Shown here: positions 10,690-28,978 of the stretch, in pieces
Position numbering within the stretch: the first letter of the stretch is position 1
Layout: the number at the start of each line of letters is the position of its first letter
Origin: Bugula neritina
Lineage: Eukaryota > Bryozoa > Gymnolaemata > Cheilostomatida > Bugulidae
NCBI GenBank assembly: GCA_964035545.1
Contig: OZ037772.1
Coordinates: forward strand, 8,018,889-8,082,888
Direction: 5' to 3'
Length of the DNA: 64,000 nucleotides
The notes under the pieces: model-generated
Database searches by the model: none
What the model was told of the DNA's origin: nothing
What the model saw: the letters and a program-made list of their open reading frames with translations, nothing else
Made by a program: the position numbers and the translations under genes

Positions 10690-13600
10690 ATGGCCGAGGC
10701 AGGTCCTCTACCTAACATTTTTATGGGGCGTCCCATCCCTGTCGCACACTCCCTGTTTGCTGATGTAAGAGTCACAAGTAGGGATGCTTTGTGTTCCCTT
10801 CTTCGACCCATGGATCTCCTCAGGAGTTATGTTATCTCTTGGTATAAATTAATCCTCCTATATTTATGTAGCTTGTTGACATCTAATATGTTGTGCCTCA
10901 AGGCATCCACTGTAATATTTTATATATTAGTATTGTGTCATTAGTTGATATTCTGGAGCTTTCTACTGTAATATTTTTTATATTAGTATTGTGTCAATGG
11001 TTGGTGTCTAAAATTATATGCTTTAAGACCTCTACTGTAATAATCTTATGCTTATGTTCTAGCATTGTGCAATTAGTTGATGCCCAAGATGATGTGCCTC
11101 AAGGCATTCACTGTAATATTCCTATATATTAGTAATCTGTAACTCTTTGATGTCTAAGATAATATTACTTGAAGCATCCATTTTAATATTTTTATATACT
11201 AGCATTATTATATAACCTGGTGATAGAACTTGAGACATCCGCTGTAACATGTCTATATTATGTTTGATGCATCCACTGTAATATTTTATATATTAGGATT
11301 GTGCATCTCTTTTATATCTAATATGATATGACTCCAGACATTCACTGTAATATGTCAATATTCTTATACAACCTGTTGATAAACCTTAAGACATCCACTG
11401 TAATATTTATATATGTATTGGTATTATAAAATCTGTTGACATTGGACTCAAGGTCATATTCAGTATATCCTAACATGTGTTTGTGTAGCATTAAGCCGGA
11501 TGATAAAGTAAAGTTCAAAAAGTTTAAATACTTAGTTACCATGAGACACAAACATGATGACAGGTTTCTGGGAGTTTTGTTTCAAGACTACAGTAAGTTG
11601 ACTGTAATGATATTATATTCTAATACTATATTGTAATAATATATTGCAGTAATATAATCTAGTATTACATTGTAACAATATATTGTAATAATATATTGCA
11701 GTAATGCATTGTAGCAATATATTGTATTATTATATTGTAGTAATATATGGTACTGATGTATTGCAATAATCTAATGTAATAATACAATGTGACGATATGA
11801 TATAATAATTTATTGCAGTGGTATAATGTAATAATATCTTGCAATAGTAACAATATGTGATAATTTGTTGTAGCAATGTAATGTAACAATAAATTGTAAT
11901 AAAATCATTTATTACTAAAATAATCTGACTGATTTAATAATACAGCATAATGACCATATAATGCAATAATAAAATGTGCTTATACAATGCTGTAATATAT
12001 ATTGACAAAATATCAAACAAATTATGACATTATATTATTACTACAGTGTAGGAGCACACTGGCATGTGAAAATTTACTTCCAGCTATTTAGCTGATTTAT
12101 ATTGATGTGTCAACCACTATTTTAGCAACTGTAGAAACTGTTCGCTCACCTGAGCCATTAGCAAATGGCTGCATGTTTTGCAACCATCACACAAGCTATA
12201 TGCAGAGTTTAAACTTAGCAATATTTAAGTAACTCAACAGCACATTATGTAAATAATAATACCTTGTAATTGTTTTGTGATTTTAGGGAGAAAAATTATG
12301 ATGACTGATCAATGGGCTCGAACGTTAGACTATTTAGAGAGATTTGTCTTTCCATACCTTGAGAAGGTTGAGCACAGTGCAGCGTGCTTTGCAGCTATGT
12401 TACATGGTTTATTCTGTCCACAGCGAGAGTGTTTGGCTAACAGTGACAGAACTATGATGGTGAGTTTTGTAGTGTTGATATCACCCAGTAGTCTCTGTAG
12501 TGCAACGATTAGCACACTTGCTTGCAAGCTGGAGGTGTCGGGTTTGAATCCTAGTGGGGGCAATTATTTTATAAACTAATTTAGCCTTTAGTGAAGAGCA
12601 GTACTAGTAGTAGTAGCAGTAGTACTCCGAAGGAGTTGAGAGGCCGGGATTTACCAGAAGATTAAAGAAGTAGTAGAATGGCCAAAAGAGTGAAAGTGAA
12701 ATATAGTGTTGAATTTACCAAATAGCCACTGTGGTGTAACGGTTAGCTTACCTGTTTGCAAGCCGTAGGTCTGTGGTTCAAATACCGGTGCAGGCAAATA
12801 TTTTCAGAGCTATTTCAGCCTTCAGTAGAATGTAGTGTTGGTACTTTTAAAGAGTTGAGAAGCCAGAAATGGCTGAAGACTGCAGGAAGGAGTTTTAGAG
12901 AACTGAGTGGAATGTCGTGCTAAGATTACGTAATGATAAAAAATATTCTATAAGCTCTATCAATAGAATATTCCAATTGGTTGTGAATCTTATTACTATC
13001 TAGTAGGTGTTTGATTTTACATTTAACAGGTGATCTTAGTATGTGGTCATCTGGTGGGGAAGGTATTTGCTATGGAAAGGCCTTGTTACAGACTTGCTAT
13101 ACACTATATGCAGGCAACGGAAATGGTTCTAAATGATAAACGAAGAATTCGACATAGTGATCTCTTTAACCACATGGTAGTATACTAGCACAATACCAAT
13201 ACATTCAACAGTAAAAAATTTTATTCTTAAACATATAGTGAATTGGTGAACGGCAATTAGGGTTCGACAATGGAATGATATTTACTTTCAGATCTCTTGG
13301 CTCAAAGACTATGACACTCTGATAGATCCTTGCAGGAAGTGTGATCTAGTATCTGAAGACATGATTCTCAAAACACTTCCAGTTCTGGGTGGCTTTCAAT
13401 GTCTACCACCAAACTTCCAAGTTGTTTGCAACTTAAATGTAATAGAAGCTGCAGCACTAAAACTGGCCATTCCGTTTATAGAGAAGAGTGAGAAGGTCGC
13501 CAACTGGTTGCACCAATTGTATTGCTCTCTTCCAACCCACCCAGAAGAGGAAAAACCTCTGTCTACACACTTTGAGAATCTAAAACCACTGTTTCTTTCA

Positions 13601-16565
13601 ATTCATCCAGGGACTGAAATGAGCCCTTTACTGGGTAATAAGTCTAAAACTAAAACGATAATCTGGCCAACGTTTCAAGCTGAACCATCAAGCCAAGCCG
13701 AACCATCAACTCAAGCTGGACCATCAACTCAAGTTGGGCCACCATGCCAAGCTGGACCATCATGCCAAGCCGGGCCATCAACTCAAGCTGGGCCAGCAAA
13801 CCAAGCCGGACCATCATATCAGGCTGGCCAATCAAGTCAAGCTGGGACACCAAGCCAACTTAAATCGCGCTCTGCAGCTATAAAGGCTGCTTCTACTCCT
13901 CATGGAAGTGTCATAGTATCTTACATGTTTTTTGGGTAGGGATTTGTAATATACTAAAAATTAGTTTGTAAGCAAAAACTCCAAAATGTATTTCCTAGTA
14001 TAAGCTTGCTTTATTCCTAATACCACGAATAGCTATAGTTTTTTCAGTTTCACTCTTGTGCGATACCATCTTATTGCTTTGATTTCTCACACACTTTGAG
14101 CAACCAGGTTTCCAGTTTTGACTCAGACTTAAATCAACTTTCTAACTAAAACTGTATTTATGCTCAGTCTATGGTTATTTAAACTTTTGCCTGTTCATCA
14201 ATCAGAAACAGGGTTTTACTTGCTGATCAGTTTAATTTTGCTTTTGAGATATTTAATTGTACTTGAATTCCAGATAAATTGTTTTCAATGGTAATATATT
14301 GCAGAGTGCTTTTTAGCAAATTAAATGAGAATTCAACATGTTCTGTAGATTATCCAAAAAGCTCAAAGATCAGTTTACAGAATACGTCAGATATATAGAT
14401 TGTTCCAAATCCATGATGAGTTTCAACTTGCGAGCCCACGGTAAAACATTAGTCAGCATTATTCACTTATTATGCGTTATGTTTCTGCTTTTTAATGCAA
14501 CTGCCTATGTTTTGAAGCCTTTGTGAGGTCGAGTTCATGAAATAATGACCGGTAAAACAATCTTGGTTTTTTATTGACAAAACATGATTATCCAAACGAC
14601 CACTTGCTAACAATCACTTTTGTTCATAGAAAAACCCTATTTTTCAATTTAACTAAATTTGAAGATTTGAATAGTATTAGTTATATTTCAAAATTCTCAC
14701 TAAATAATTTTTAAGGGCCCGCTGAGTTTGTAAATCAATTTTGACTTTTTGGCTCGTAAATAGAATAACTCACGCAGGTTTATAGTCACCATTCCTGTGA
14801 GAAAAGTGAGAAAACTTATAATGGAGAGGGTGTTTTGCTAAATTGGGCTAAAAACTTATTCAAATGAGGCACAGGAGCAATTATGACTAGATACTTTTTC
14901 TGACATCACTAATGGCCTTTGTCGGGTTCAAACCCATGACTTCGTGTTTACTAAGCAAGCGTTTTAACCCCTAAACCAAGGTTGCCAAATAGTGGTTCTG
15001 CTTTTCTCTTTGACCAATTTCTTGTCTATTTTGAAAGCTTAAACATCCTATAACATGTTTAGAAATTGAATATTTTTTCACTAGAACGTTTGTTCTGTAG
15101 GAACTAGAATAAGCAATACTGATGATTACAAAGCGCTAAAACAGGTGATGATAGATCAGCTCAACAGATCTTTGAATCCTGAAGAGACGTTTTTGGACGT
15201 TGTAAAGAAATACATCTTGATACCTGACAGCGTCTTAGAGTTGGATCGGCTGGTTTGCGTTAGTACTTATTACTTACCAATTAGTACTTCCTGATTAGTA
15301 CTGAACTTCCTATTCAGCACTTTCTGTTTTCTACCTCATGTTTAGTTTTCATATTGACTACTATTTAAATTTTCATTTTTTTCTTCGGCATATGTGTGGA
15401 ATCAAATATCGTAAACTACTATATGACCTAAACAACTTCTTTTTTCTGATACGTTTTTCCCATGTTTCATTCACATGTTTTCATGCTGGTTAATACATGG
15501 ATCTTTTTTTCTTGGCCAAAAAGGCACATTTTAGAAACTAGATTTTGTCAACTTTTTGATTAAGCTTTAGAATATTAGCTCTAAGAAAAACAGTATTCAC
15601 AATATGGTTATGTCTAGGATGTTTTTATTTTTAGGCTCTACAACTCGCCAAAGACGTTTTTGCATTAAGTTTGGCTAATGACTTAGGTTGCCAGTATTCT
15701 GCAAACTTTCTGATAGCAGCTCTAAAATTCCTCAGCCTGGATCCATTTTGGCCTATTGCAGTTAATGGAATTTGGGTTTGTATAAAGTAGCTGTTGATTT
15801 ACTATACGTATGATCATCCTTATAATGTCTATCAAAACTATTACCCAGATACCTACTGCTGTTGCTGAAACTACTCGTGTGGCTGATAATTTCTTTTTGG
15901 GTAACTGTTTAGTGAAGTGGTTAAACTGTTGTTCCCAGTTTTGTAAGCACAGACCATGATTTTATGCTTCACTGTGAAATGAACTCAATTATGTCAAAAA
16001 TTTATTTTAGCACACACTAAAGACATTTGGAGAAACTCTAGAAGGGAAAGCACCATACAACGTCTGCGAAACTACAGAACTGTATCGGGAACCAAGTCCA
16101 CCAAAGTCTTTAGACAGTTCGGAACCTGAAGAGACAGAAGACCGCTACGACCCTTTACTGTGCTCGCAGCCTAAAAAGATGAAAGTCCATGAAGATCCAT
16201 GTCGCTTGCCAAAATGTGCCCCACACCAATATCAACAGAAAGTGAAGAGCGCAGAGCCGAAATGTCCTCCACCCCAATATCAACGAAAAGCTAAGAGCCC
16301 AGAGCCGAAATGTACGCCACACCAATATCAACAGAAAGCAAAGAGCCCAGAACCAAAATGTACACCAGACCAATATCAACAGAAAGCGAAAAGCCCAGAG
16401 CCGAAATGTCCACGTAGTGAAGAACCACTTTTTTCCACTCAGTGTTTGCCACAATCTCATTGGGCGTCGTGTGATAACACACCATCCGGTTTCGATGCAA
16501 TTGGAACTTTAGATTCGCCGTTGGGCTCAGAATCAACTAATAGTGAGGAAGATTTCTACAACTAA
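10690..16565 (+). CDS. Gene B: complete member of unrecognised two-module tandem family
   Basis: Nine coding exons: 10690-10841, 11489-11592, 12287-12459, 13030-13176, 13292-13935, 14349-14440, 15101-15258, 15635-15775 and 16011-16565. They total 2166 nt, 721 residues, all junctions in phase. Start is ATG 10690 (MAEAGPLPN). The exon-phase series 2,1,0,0 | 2,1,0,0 runs twice, so the protein is two copies of a four-exon module plus a tail. Module exons carry helical sequence with a recurring Y..L...L..........L....P....L..DR signature (..NSDRTMM; ..LELDRLVC). The linker exon ends in about ten 6-residue repeats (QAGPST-like); the tail has four 18-residue repeats (QYQQKAKSPEPK). No signal peptide or membrane span, so probably intracellular. 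Function unknown; no known domain recognised. The 13935 donor (GG/gtaggg) and 10841 donor are the weakest sites. Confidence 0.78.
10880..11425 (+). repeat. Degenerate ~60-70-bp tandem repeat in gene B intron 1
   Basis: Repeated blocks around CATCCACTGTAATATTTTAT followed by TATTAGTATTGTG and TTGATGTCTAA. At least eight imperfect units end about 65 bp before the exon 2 acceptor. Confidence 0.75.
11593..11960 (+). repeat. Degenerate TAATAATATATTGTAG-like repeat in gene B intron 2
   Basis: Starts directly after the exon 2 donor and consists of irregular AT-rich words (GTAATAATATATTG, GCAGTAAT, GTAGCAATAT). It gives only spurious reading frames. Confidence 0.7.
12486..12566 (+). repeat. tRNA-derived SINE head, family 2
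   Basis: Contains CTGTAGTGCAACGATTAGCA, CACTTGCTTGCAAGC and GGGTTTGAATCC. Begins 27 bp after the donor of gene B exon 3 (12459). Confidence 0.65.
12724..12802 (+). repeat. tRNA-derived SINE head, family 2 (second copy, same intron)
   Basis: Contains CTGTGGTGTAACGGTTAGC, GTTTGCAAGCCG and GTGGTTCAAATACC. The sequence after both this copy and that at 12486 (TTTTA/TTTCAGAG..TTCAGTAGA.., then AGTTGAGA) is similar, so the repeat unit extends beyond the tRNA-like part. Confidence 0.65.
13669..13857 (+). repeat. Coding 18-bp tandem repeat in gene B linker exon
   Basis: About ten units encoding (S/T)QAGPS-type hexapeptides, Pro/Gly/Ser/Gln-rich and probably disordered, between the two modules of protein B. 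Genes A and C lack it. Confidence 0.85.
14769..14988 (-). mobile_element. tRNA-derived SINE, family 1
   Basis: Full-length minus-strand copy ending (on plus) with the decayed tRNA head (CTAAACCAAGGTTGCC). It sits in gene B intron between exons 6 and 7, ~110 bp before the exon 7 acceptor. Confidence 0.8.
16203..16430 (+). repeat. Coding 54-bp tandem repeat in gene B tail
   Basis: Four units of 18 codons, each with QYQQKAKSPEPKC and a PH/PD/PP variant. Lys, Pro and Cys recur at fixed spacing, with one Cys per unit. Confidence 0.85.
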
Positions 16566-17629
16566 GGATGAACCTAATATGCAATTCAGTTATTTACACA
16601 TTTAATTTATACACAACTCATATCATACAGCAAAAATATAGCTCTGGATAAAGTTACCTCAGTGAATGTTGGCTGGTTCTTTGGGCGTGTGACAAAATCT
16701 CAACTGAATGTTTAGATTGAACATACTACTTGATATTTGAAATTTTTATACACGCTGCAGCTGTAAATGAAACAGAATGCTTGTATGAAGTTTGAGAAAG
16801 CGAATTTCTTTGGATAGCCAAAACTTAAAAAATAGTGTTCCACATAAATAGGCTGCTCAAAGAACTGGCAGCTGGTTATTAGCAAATTCAAAACAAAATG
16901 GTGGCTATTACTTGTGTGTGGGAGTTATCATCTCATAAGGAAATAATATTGCATAAGGGAACAGCTATGGTCTAGTAGCTAGAGATCAGTAAACTCAAGT
17001 TCAGTAGTTTGACTCTTAGTAACAGTAACAGGTCATTGTCATATGCACTTAAGATTCTATATGTGCGGACTGTTACGAAAAAAACCGTAACAGTCCGCAA
17101 CCAAAACTAGCTGAATATTTAGGGAAAAACATGGGAAATGAAGCAAAATTAAAAAGAACTTTGATTATTCAGGTGTATTTATTGATGTTTTACTAGTTTT
17201 TGCCAAAAAAACATGTTCATTACCAGCTAAATTGTGAAAAGTAGCCAAAAGCTGAAGATATCCAGTGTGTACTAAATTAAGTAAAATGACCCAAGTCCAT
17301 AGCCTGACTTGAGCAAGCCTTTGCCATCAGAGGTTCTCACTGAGATGGTGACTATAAGGCGAGTACTTGAGTAATGCACACATCAACTTAGAAGGTTGAA
17401 CTTTTAACAACCTTAACTTCTGATGAGGTTGTTTCTATATATAGCAAACGCGGCTGAAAACTAAAATTCTGATTTTACCAAAATTGGAGCAACAGCTGCA
17501 CATTTTTTGCAAGCTTTCTCTTTTCCACATGTTTAATTTTGAAAATAGTTTAAATTGTGGCCTCAATTTCTAAAATTTTATTTTACTAACAATAAACAGA
17601 CGCAGGCAGTTGAAAAATTATTTAAAAAA
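16566..17629. other. Gap between genes B and C
   Basis: A GATAAA at 16647 is the only weak poly(A)-like signal for B. A truncated hairpin transposon occupies 17064-17292. A decayed SINE-like stretch is seen at about 16965-17050 and a SINE tail fragment near 17330-17365. No TATA box was recognised for gene C. Confidence 0.45.
17064..17292 (+). mobile_element. Truncated copy of long-armed foldback transposon
   Basis: Matches the right half of the full element at 22036-22409: a central hairpin (GCGGACTGTTACG / CGTAACAGTCCGC), then the arm ending TAAGTAAAATGACCC. The left arm is missing. Confidence 0.75.
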
Positions 17630-25287
<7,658 letters not shown>

Positions 25288-25451
25288 ACCTAGGGCTATT
25301 ACAACAGTAGACCATAGACCTAGGGCTATAGCAAAAGGCAGCATATGACAGCATACTCTCAAACTATTTGTACCCTAATGCAAGTTGTTTACATTGTGTT
25401 GTCTCATGAAACTTATTTGTTGAACTGATAGAAGCAGTGGAGACTTTGCGA

Positions 25452-25461
25452 AATAAATAAA
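25452..25461 (+). other. Polyadenylation signal of gene C
   Basis: Overlapping AATAAATAAA 165 bp after the gene C stop codon. Confidence 0.6.
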
Positions 25462-26534
25462 GTAATGTAAATAATATCATCAGTTTTATTTTATTTCAAG
25501 TAAAGATAGTGTAGTTTGCAAGTATTGGTCATTTGAGATAAAGTGTCTGGAATCAAAAATAGTCTCATTTCATAGACTTGTTAGCCTGTGATCAATATTT
25601 TATTCACAGCTATTCTCAAACTAACGTAAATAATATCTACTTTATTCAAGGGTCAGTCTAGCTTTTGAAGAGCTTCTGATAGCAAAAGAGTTTTTGTTTA
25701 AAAAGCCTATCTGGCTTATTGATGCTATATGCAGCTTTTTAGATTTTCAAAACTTCATAATTTCTTTTGAATGTGTTAAGGTTTCTAATCATCTTCACTT
25801 CAGCTTACTACTAGAAAAGTTGATTTACTCCTGCTGTTACAGGTAAAAGTTTACTTTATACATTATTAAATATAAATTAAAATACTATTCTCTACTGTGA
25901 TTCTTTTTATTTCAAATATTGCAAATGGTTAATCTTGATTGTTTTGCTCTCATTCCGTGTTAGTAAATGAGACTGGTATTTGGCACTTCCAATTTTATAT
26001 TTGAATTCAGTTTGATGTGATTTCATAGATCTATGAATAATAGGTAGAGACAGTAAAGTGTGTTGATTTACAATCAGTTTTGTTTATTTAGAATATCTCA
26101 TTTTGTATTTATAACAGCGAAAGTCTACGGCATATTGTTAGTACCACATGCGCGTTAGACTTTCCTTCAAGGTTTTGCTTTTTCAATTTTCTTCTTTCTC
26201 TATAATAACCTTTGTATATTGAGACTCGTCTCCCTTGTTTAAACGTGTATATTCCTAAACTGGTAGCTTAATTCAGGTCAAGCAGGAAATTGTTCTAAAA
26301 AACTAAGTCACTAAAACCTGAGAAAAATTTGTCACATCTACAAAGTATTTAACATTTGTAAAATACTTGTGTAGTAGAGTTTGAAAATTAAGAAATTTTG
26401 CGAAGCTTAATGCCCTGTTGTGACAAATAATATGTTTAGAATTTTCGATAAACTGCGACTGTTGTATTTTCTAAATTCAAAAATCTAATATATTATTGTG
26501 TAATAAAACTGTAGAATTTAAGTGGAACTTCAAG
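25462..26534. other. Gap between genes C and E
   Basis: AT-rich, no reading frame, repeat or RNA gene recognised. A splice acceptor-like ACTGTAG at 26508-26514 shortly before the gene E start suggests a 5' UTR intron. Confidence 0.45.
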
Positions 26535-28109
26535 ATGGATACTTCAACTTCTGGCTCAACTGGTGCAGAAGCTACAGGTCCTCCTGAGCCTCCAGCAACC
26601 GAGAGCGCCTCAATGGAAACCCCAGCAGCTGAGAGCGTCTCAACGGAAACTCCAGCAGTCGAGAGCGCCTCAACAGAAACTTCAGCAGCCGAAACTGTCA
26701 CAGACGAGACTGCTGCAGCTGAGACTGCCTCTTCCCAAGATTCCGAAACCGACAGTTTGGGTTCCACCCTAGGAAGCGGTAGTAGTGATGCCGACACTGC
26801 AATACCAAACCCCAATCAAGCTGACGCATCCAGCATCAGCCCAACAGTCAAGTTTGATGCAACAACTGGACAAGTTGTGGAAAGCGCCCACGCCTCCAGT
26901 CACCTATTTCTTCGATCTATTTCAGACTTGAACAGAATTTTTATCAAATCGGCTTACAAGTATGTTCCGGAAAGTTCCTCTCTAGACGAGAGTAGAATAA
27001 GCTGGTCTAGTTTGAGCCATCAGGGTTTCAATGTCATTTGGCTGGTGATGGATCAGTCCCTCAACACTCGATTACTGTTCTATGTAAATGAGGAGCAAGC
27101 AGCATTGTCTTTAACCAATAAGGATGGAGAATTGCTACTCAATGCCAGGGGTGGATTGCTCTATTTCTTCTATAGGCTGGACATTTATTCTGCTAGTGGA
27201 CAGGTCATAGGGTTTGCAGACGGAAGGACGATGACTAACGCATTGTCTGATGAATTGTTCAACGTGGTGAGGTCTGACAGCAATGATGATCCAAACCCTT
27301 TCACCGTCATTACCATGTGTGACGCAAAAACTGATAAGGCCTTCTGTCAGATTAAAGAAGAATCCGGAACTGCAGAGATAGTTTTTCTTCACCCTTGCAA
27401 CGTCACTCAGAAGCTCATGTTTATGATTTACGGATTGAAGTCTGCGCTGAGTGCTTATAATCTACACTCGGAAGTGATTCACACAGTAAGAGAGCTTCCG
27501 GAAGATTCTACAGGCCCCATGGATGAACTACTCAAGTTCATCACCCAGAAAATCACTATAAAGCCAGCTTTAAGAGAAACAAGGGAGAAAGTCTACTACA
27601 ACCTGGTGGATATGAGACACCAAGTCGTACTAATCTTCGTTTGCAAGATTGCATCACTAAATGAGATAAACTACGACGTGATGAATGGCCATTCCAGAGT
27701 TCTGTTCAAAGTGATAGAGAATTGGACAGAACTGGATGCGTTCAGGGTGTACGACTCAGAGACCAACGAGCTTATTGGCTGGTTTAAAGAAAGCAAGATT
27801 TACGGTACCGAGATTGACAGGCCCATACTATCTACTGTCAGCTATCCTCAAGGCCCAGTCAGATTCCTAGACCCCACAGATGAGTCTAAGGCAGAGCTAC
27901 GACCAGGAGAGACGGACTGTACTCTGGGCATGTCTCCCTCTCTGCCTCCAAACCAGAAAGCACTGGTTCTAGCCTATGTAGCCAGGTATATTCACGCTGT
28001 GATGCATCTCTTCCTTCAGGTCAAGATTCCAGTTTGTGCAGAGTACGAGGATTTGTACAAACTGTATAAAAAGTTTGACTCAAAGCTGATGAACAACAGA
28101 CTTGAGTAG
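26535..28109 (+). CDS. Gene E: uninterrupted 524-residue protein, possible tandem tubby/scramblase-like domains
   Basis: One open frame from ATG 26535 (MDTSTSGSTG) to TAG. The frame is open 39 nt upstream but has no earlier ATG. Residues ~15-110 are Ala/Ser/Thr/Glu-rich, including about four 10-residue repeats (ESASTETSAA-like), and look disordered. Two globular halves follow. Half one has ..YRLDIYSASGQVIGFADG; half two has ..FRVYDSETNELIGWFKES. Both show the strand-turn-strand 'YD..G.(L/V)IG' pattern of tubby-C-terminal-like proteins (scramblases, LOR). This resemblance is weak and is my inference. No signal peptide or membrane span, so probably cytoplasmic. Lack of coding introns among intron-rich neighbours could mean a retrocopy, though no poly(A) tract or flanking duplication is visible. 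Confidence 0.75.
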   Translation: MDTSTSGSTGAEATGPPEPPATESASMETPAAESVSTETPAVESASTETSAAETVTDETAAAETASSQDSETDSLGSTLGSGSSDADTAIPNPNQADASSISPTVKFDATTGQVVESAHASSHLFLRSISDLNRIFIKSAYKYVPESSSLDESRISWSSLSHQGFNVIWLVMDQSLNTRLLFYVNEEQAALSLTNKDGELLLNARGGLLYFFYRLDIYSASGQVIGFADGRTMTNALSDELFNVVRSDSNDDPNPFTVITMCDAKTDKAFCQIKEESGTAEIVFLHPCNVTQKLMFMIYGLKSALSAYNLHSEVIHTVRELPEDSTGPMDELLKFITQKITIKPALRETREKVYYNLVDMRHQVVLIFVCKIASLNEINYDVMNGHSRVLFKVIENWTELDAFRVYDSETNELIGWFKESKIYGTEIDRPILSTVSYPQGPVRFLDPTDESKAELRPGETDCTLGMSPSLPPNQKALVLAYVARYIHAVMHLFLQVKIPVCAEYEDLYKLYKKFDSKLMNNRLE

Positions 28110-28289
28110 TCTGCAGTTCTACTCCAGATTGGGGCAGTCTTACCCCCCCCCACCCCTCGTACTCTTCCCGTACAGTTTCCTTATTGGAGCACATCTATTT
28201 GCTTGCTAGCTGATTTGCTTTGTTAATATTTATTTTGATATTTATAGAATTAATAATTTTTGTTTATTTTTCTCTTTAGTATTGTTGAA

Positions 28290-28295
28290 AATAAA
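28290..28295 (+). other. Polyadenylation signal of gene E
   Basis: AATAAA 181 bp after the gene E stop codon. Confidence 0.6.
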
Positions 28296-28734
28296 AAGTT
28301 TTCATAATAATTATAAAATTTCTTTGTTACTACACCACAGTAGTAGTTTAATGGAGCATTTGACCTACATCTAATTATAGGCCAGGAAACAGCGTATTTG
28401 ATATGAATTGTTGATGGTTACGGTGTGCTTCATATAATTTATATGGTAACATAATACAATAACATAGTCTCTTGTAAAAATACTATATACAACTAAGTAA
28501 ATAATTTGCACATTGGACTGTTGTTTAGAAATGGAAATAGTGAAGCCGCTGTGATATGAGTTAATAATAGTTTAAAGTCTGTTAGTTAGACTGAGCACCT
28601 AGTTAGTTTAGTTTTAACTTTAATAACATAGCTTAGTTCTAATCTCGAAAAAAAAATTGCTCTTGAATTCGTCTCTCTTGACTTTCGATATTTTGTTGTC
28701 TATTGACGATGCATGCCTGGCTCTATGGCCAGGC

Positions 28735-28935
28735 ATGCATAGTGATGTCATCAATATGTGTTTTGATGTCATTAGTATGTGCAATAACATCATCAGCACA
28801 AGTTAATAATATGTCATTGCTATATGTAGTGACATCATCATCAATATGTGTTGTTATGTCATCCTGATGTGTAGTGACATCATTAGCATATGAGGTGACA
28901 TCATCATTGTATGTAGTGACATCATCACTAAGTGG
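28735..28935. repeat. Array of TGACATCA/TGATGTCA motifs
   Basis: About eight imperfect 25-30-bp units, each with a (G)TGA(C/T)(A/G)TCA(T)C octamer, in alternating forms that are reverse complements of one another. It lies just past the gene F stop codon, within its likely 3' UTR. Confidence 0.75.
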
Positions 28936-28978
28936 TACAAAGGCCACTACGGTTACAAATGTGAGCATTTAGAGCTGA

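Larger units (their letters stand above)
28110..28978. other. Convergent 3' region of genes E and F
   Basis: Between the stop codons of E (plus) and F (minus). Contains AATAAA for E at 28290-28295. On the minus strand AATAAA occurs at 28263-28268 and 28229-28234 and could serve F, which would overlap the two transcripts' ends. Also holds the array at 28735-28935. Confidence 0.5.

Noticed and set aside
12486-12566. Functional tRNA gene
   Set aside because: Box A and box B are recognisable but the anticodon arm and acceptor stem do not pair properly, and four similar copies exist nearby; a SINE head is more likely.
26477-26815. Minus-strand Val/Ser-rich frame
   Set aside because: Antisense to the Ala/Ser/Thr/Glu repeats at the start of gene E, which has the better start and length.
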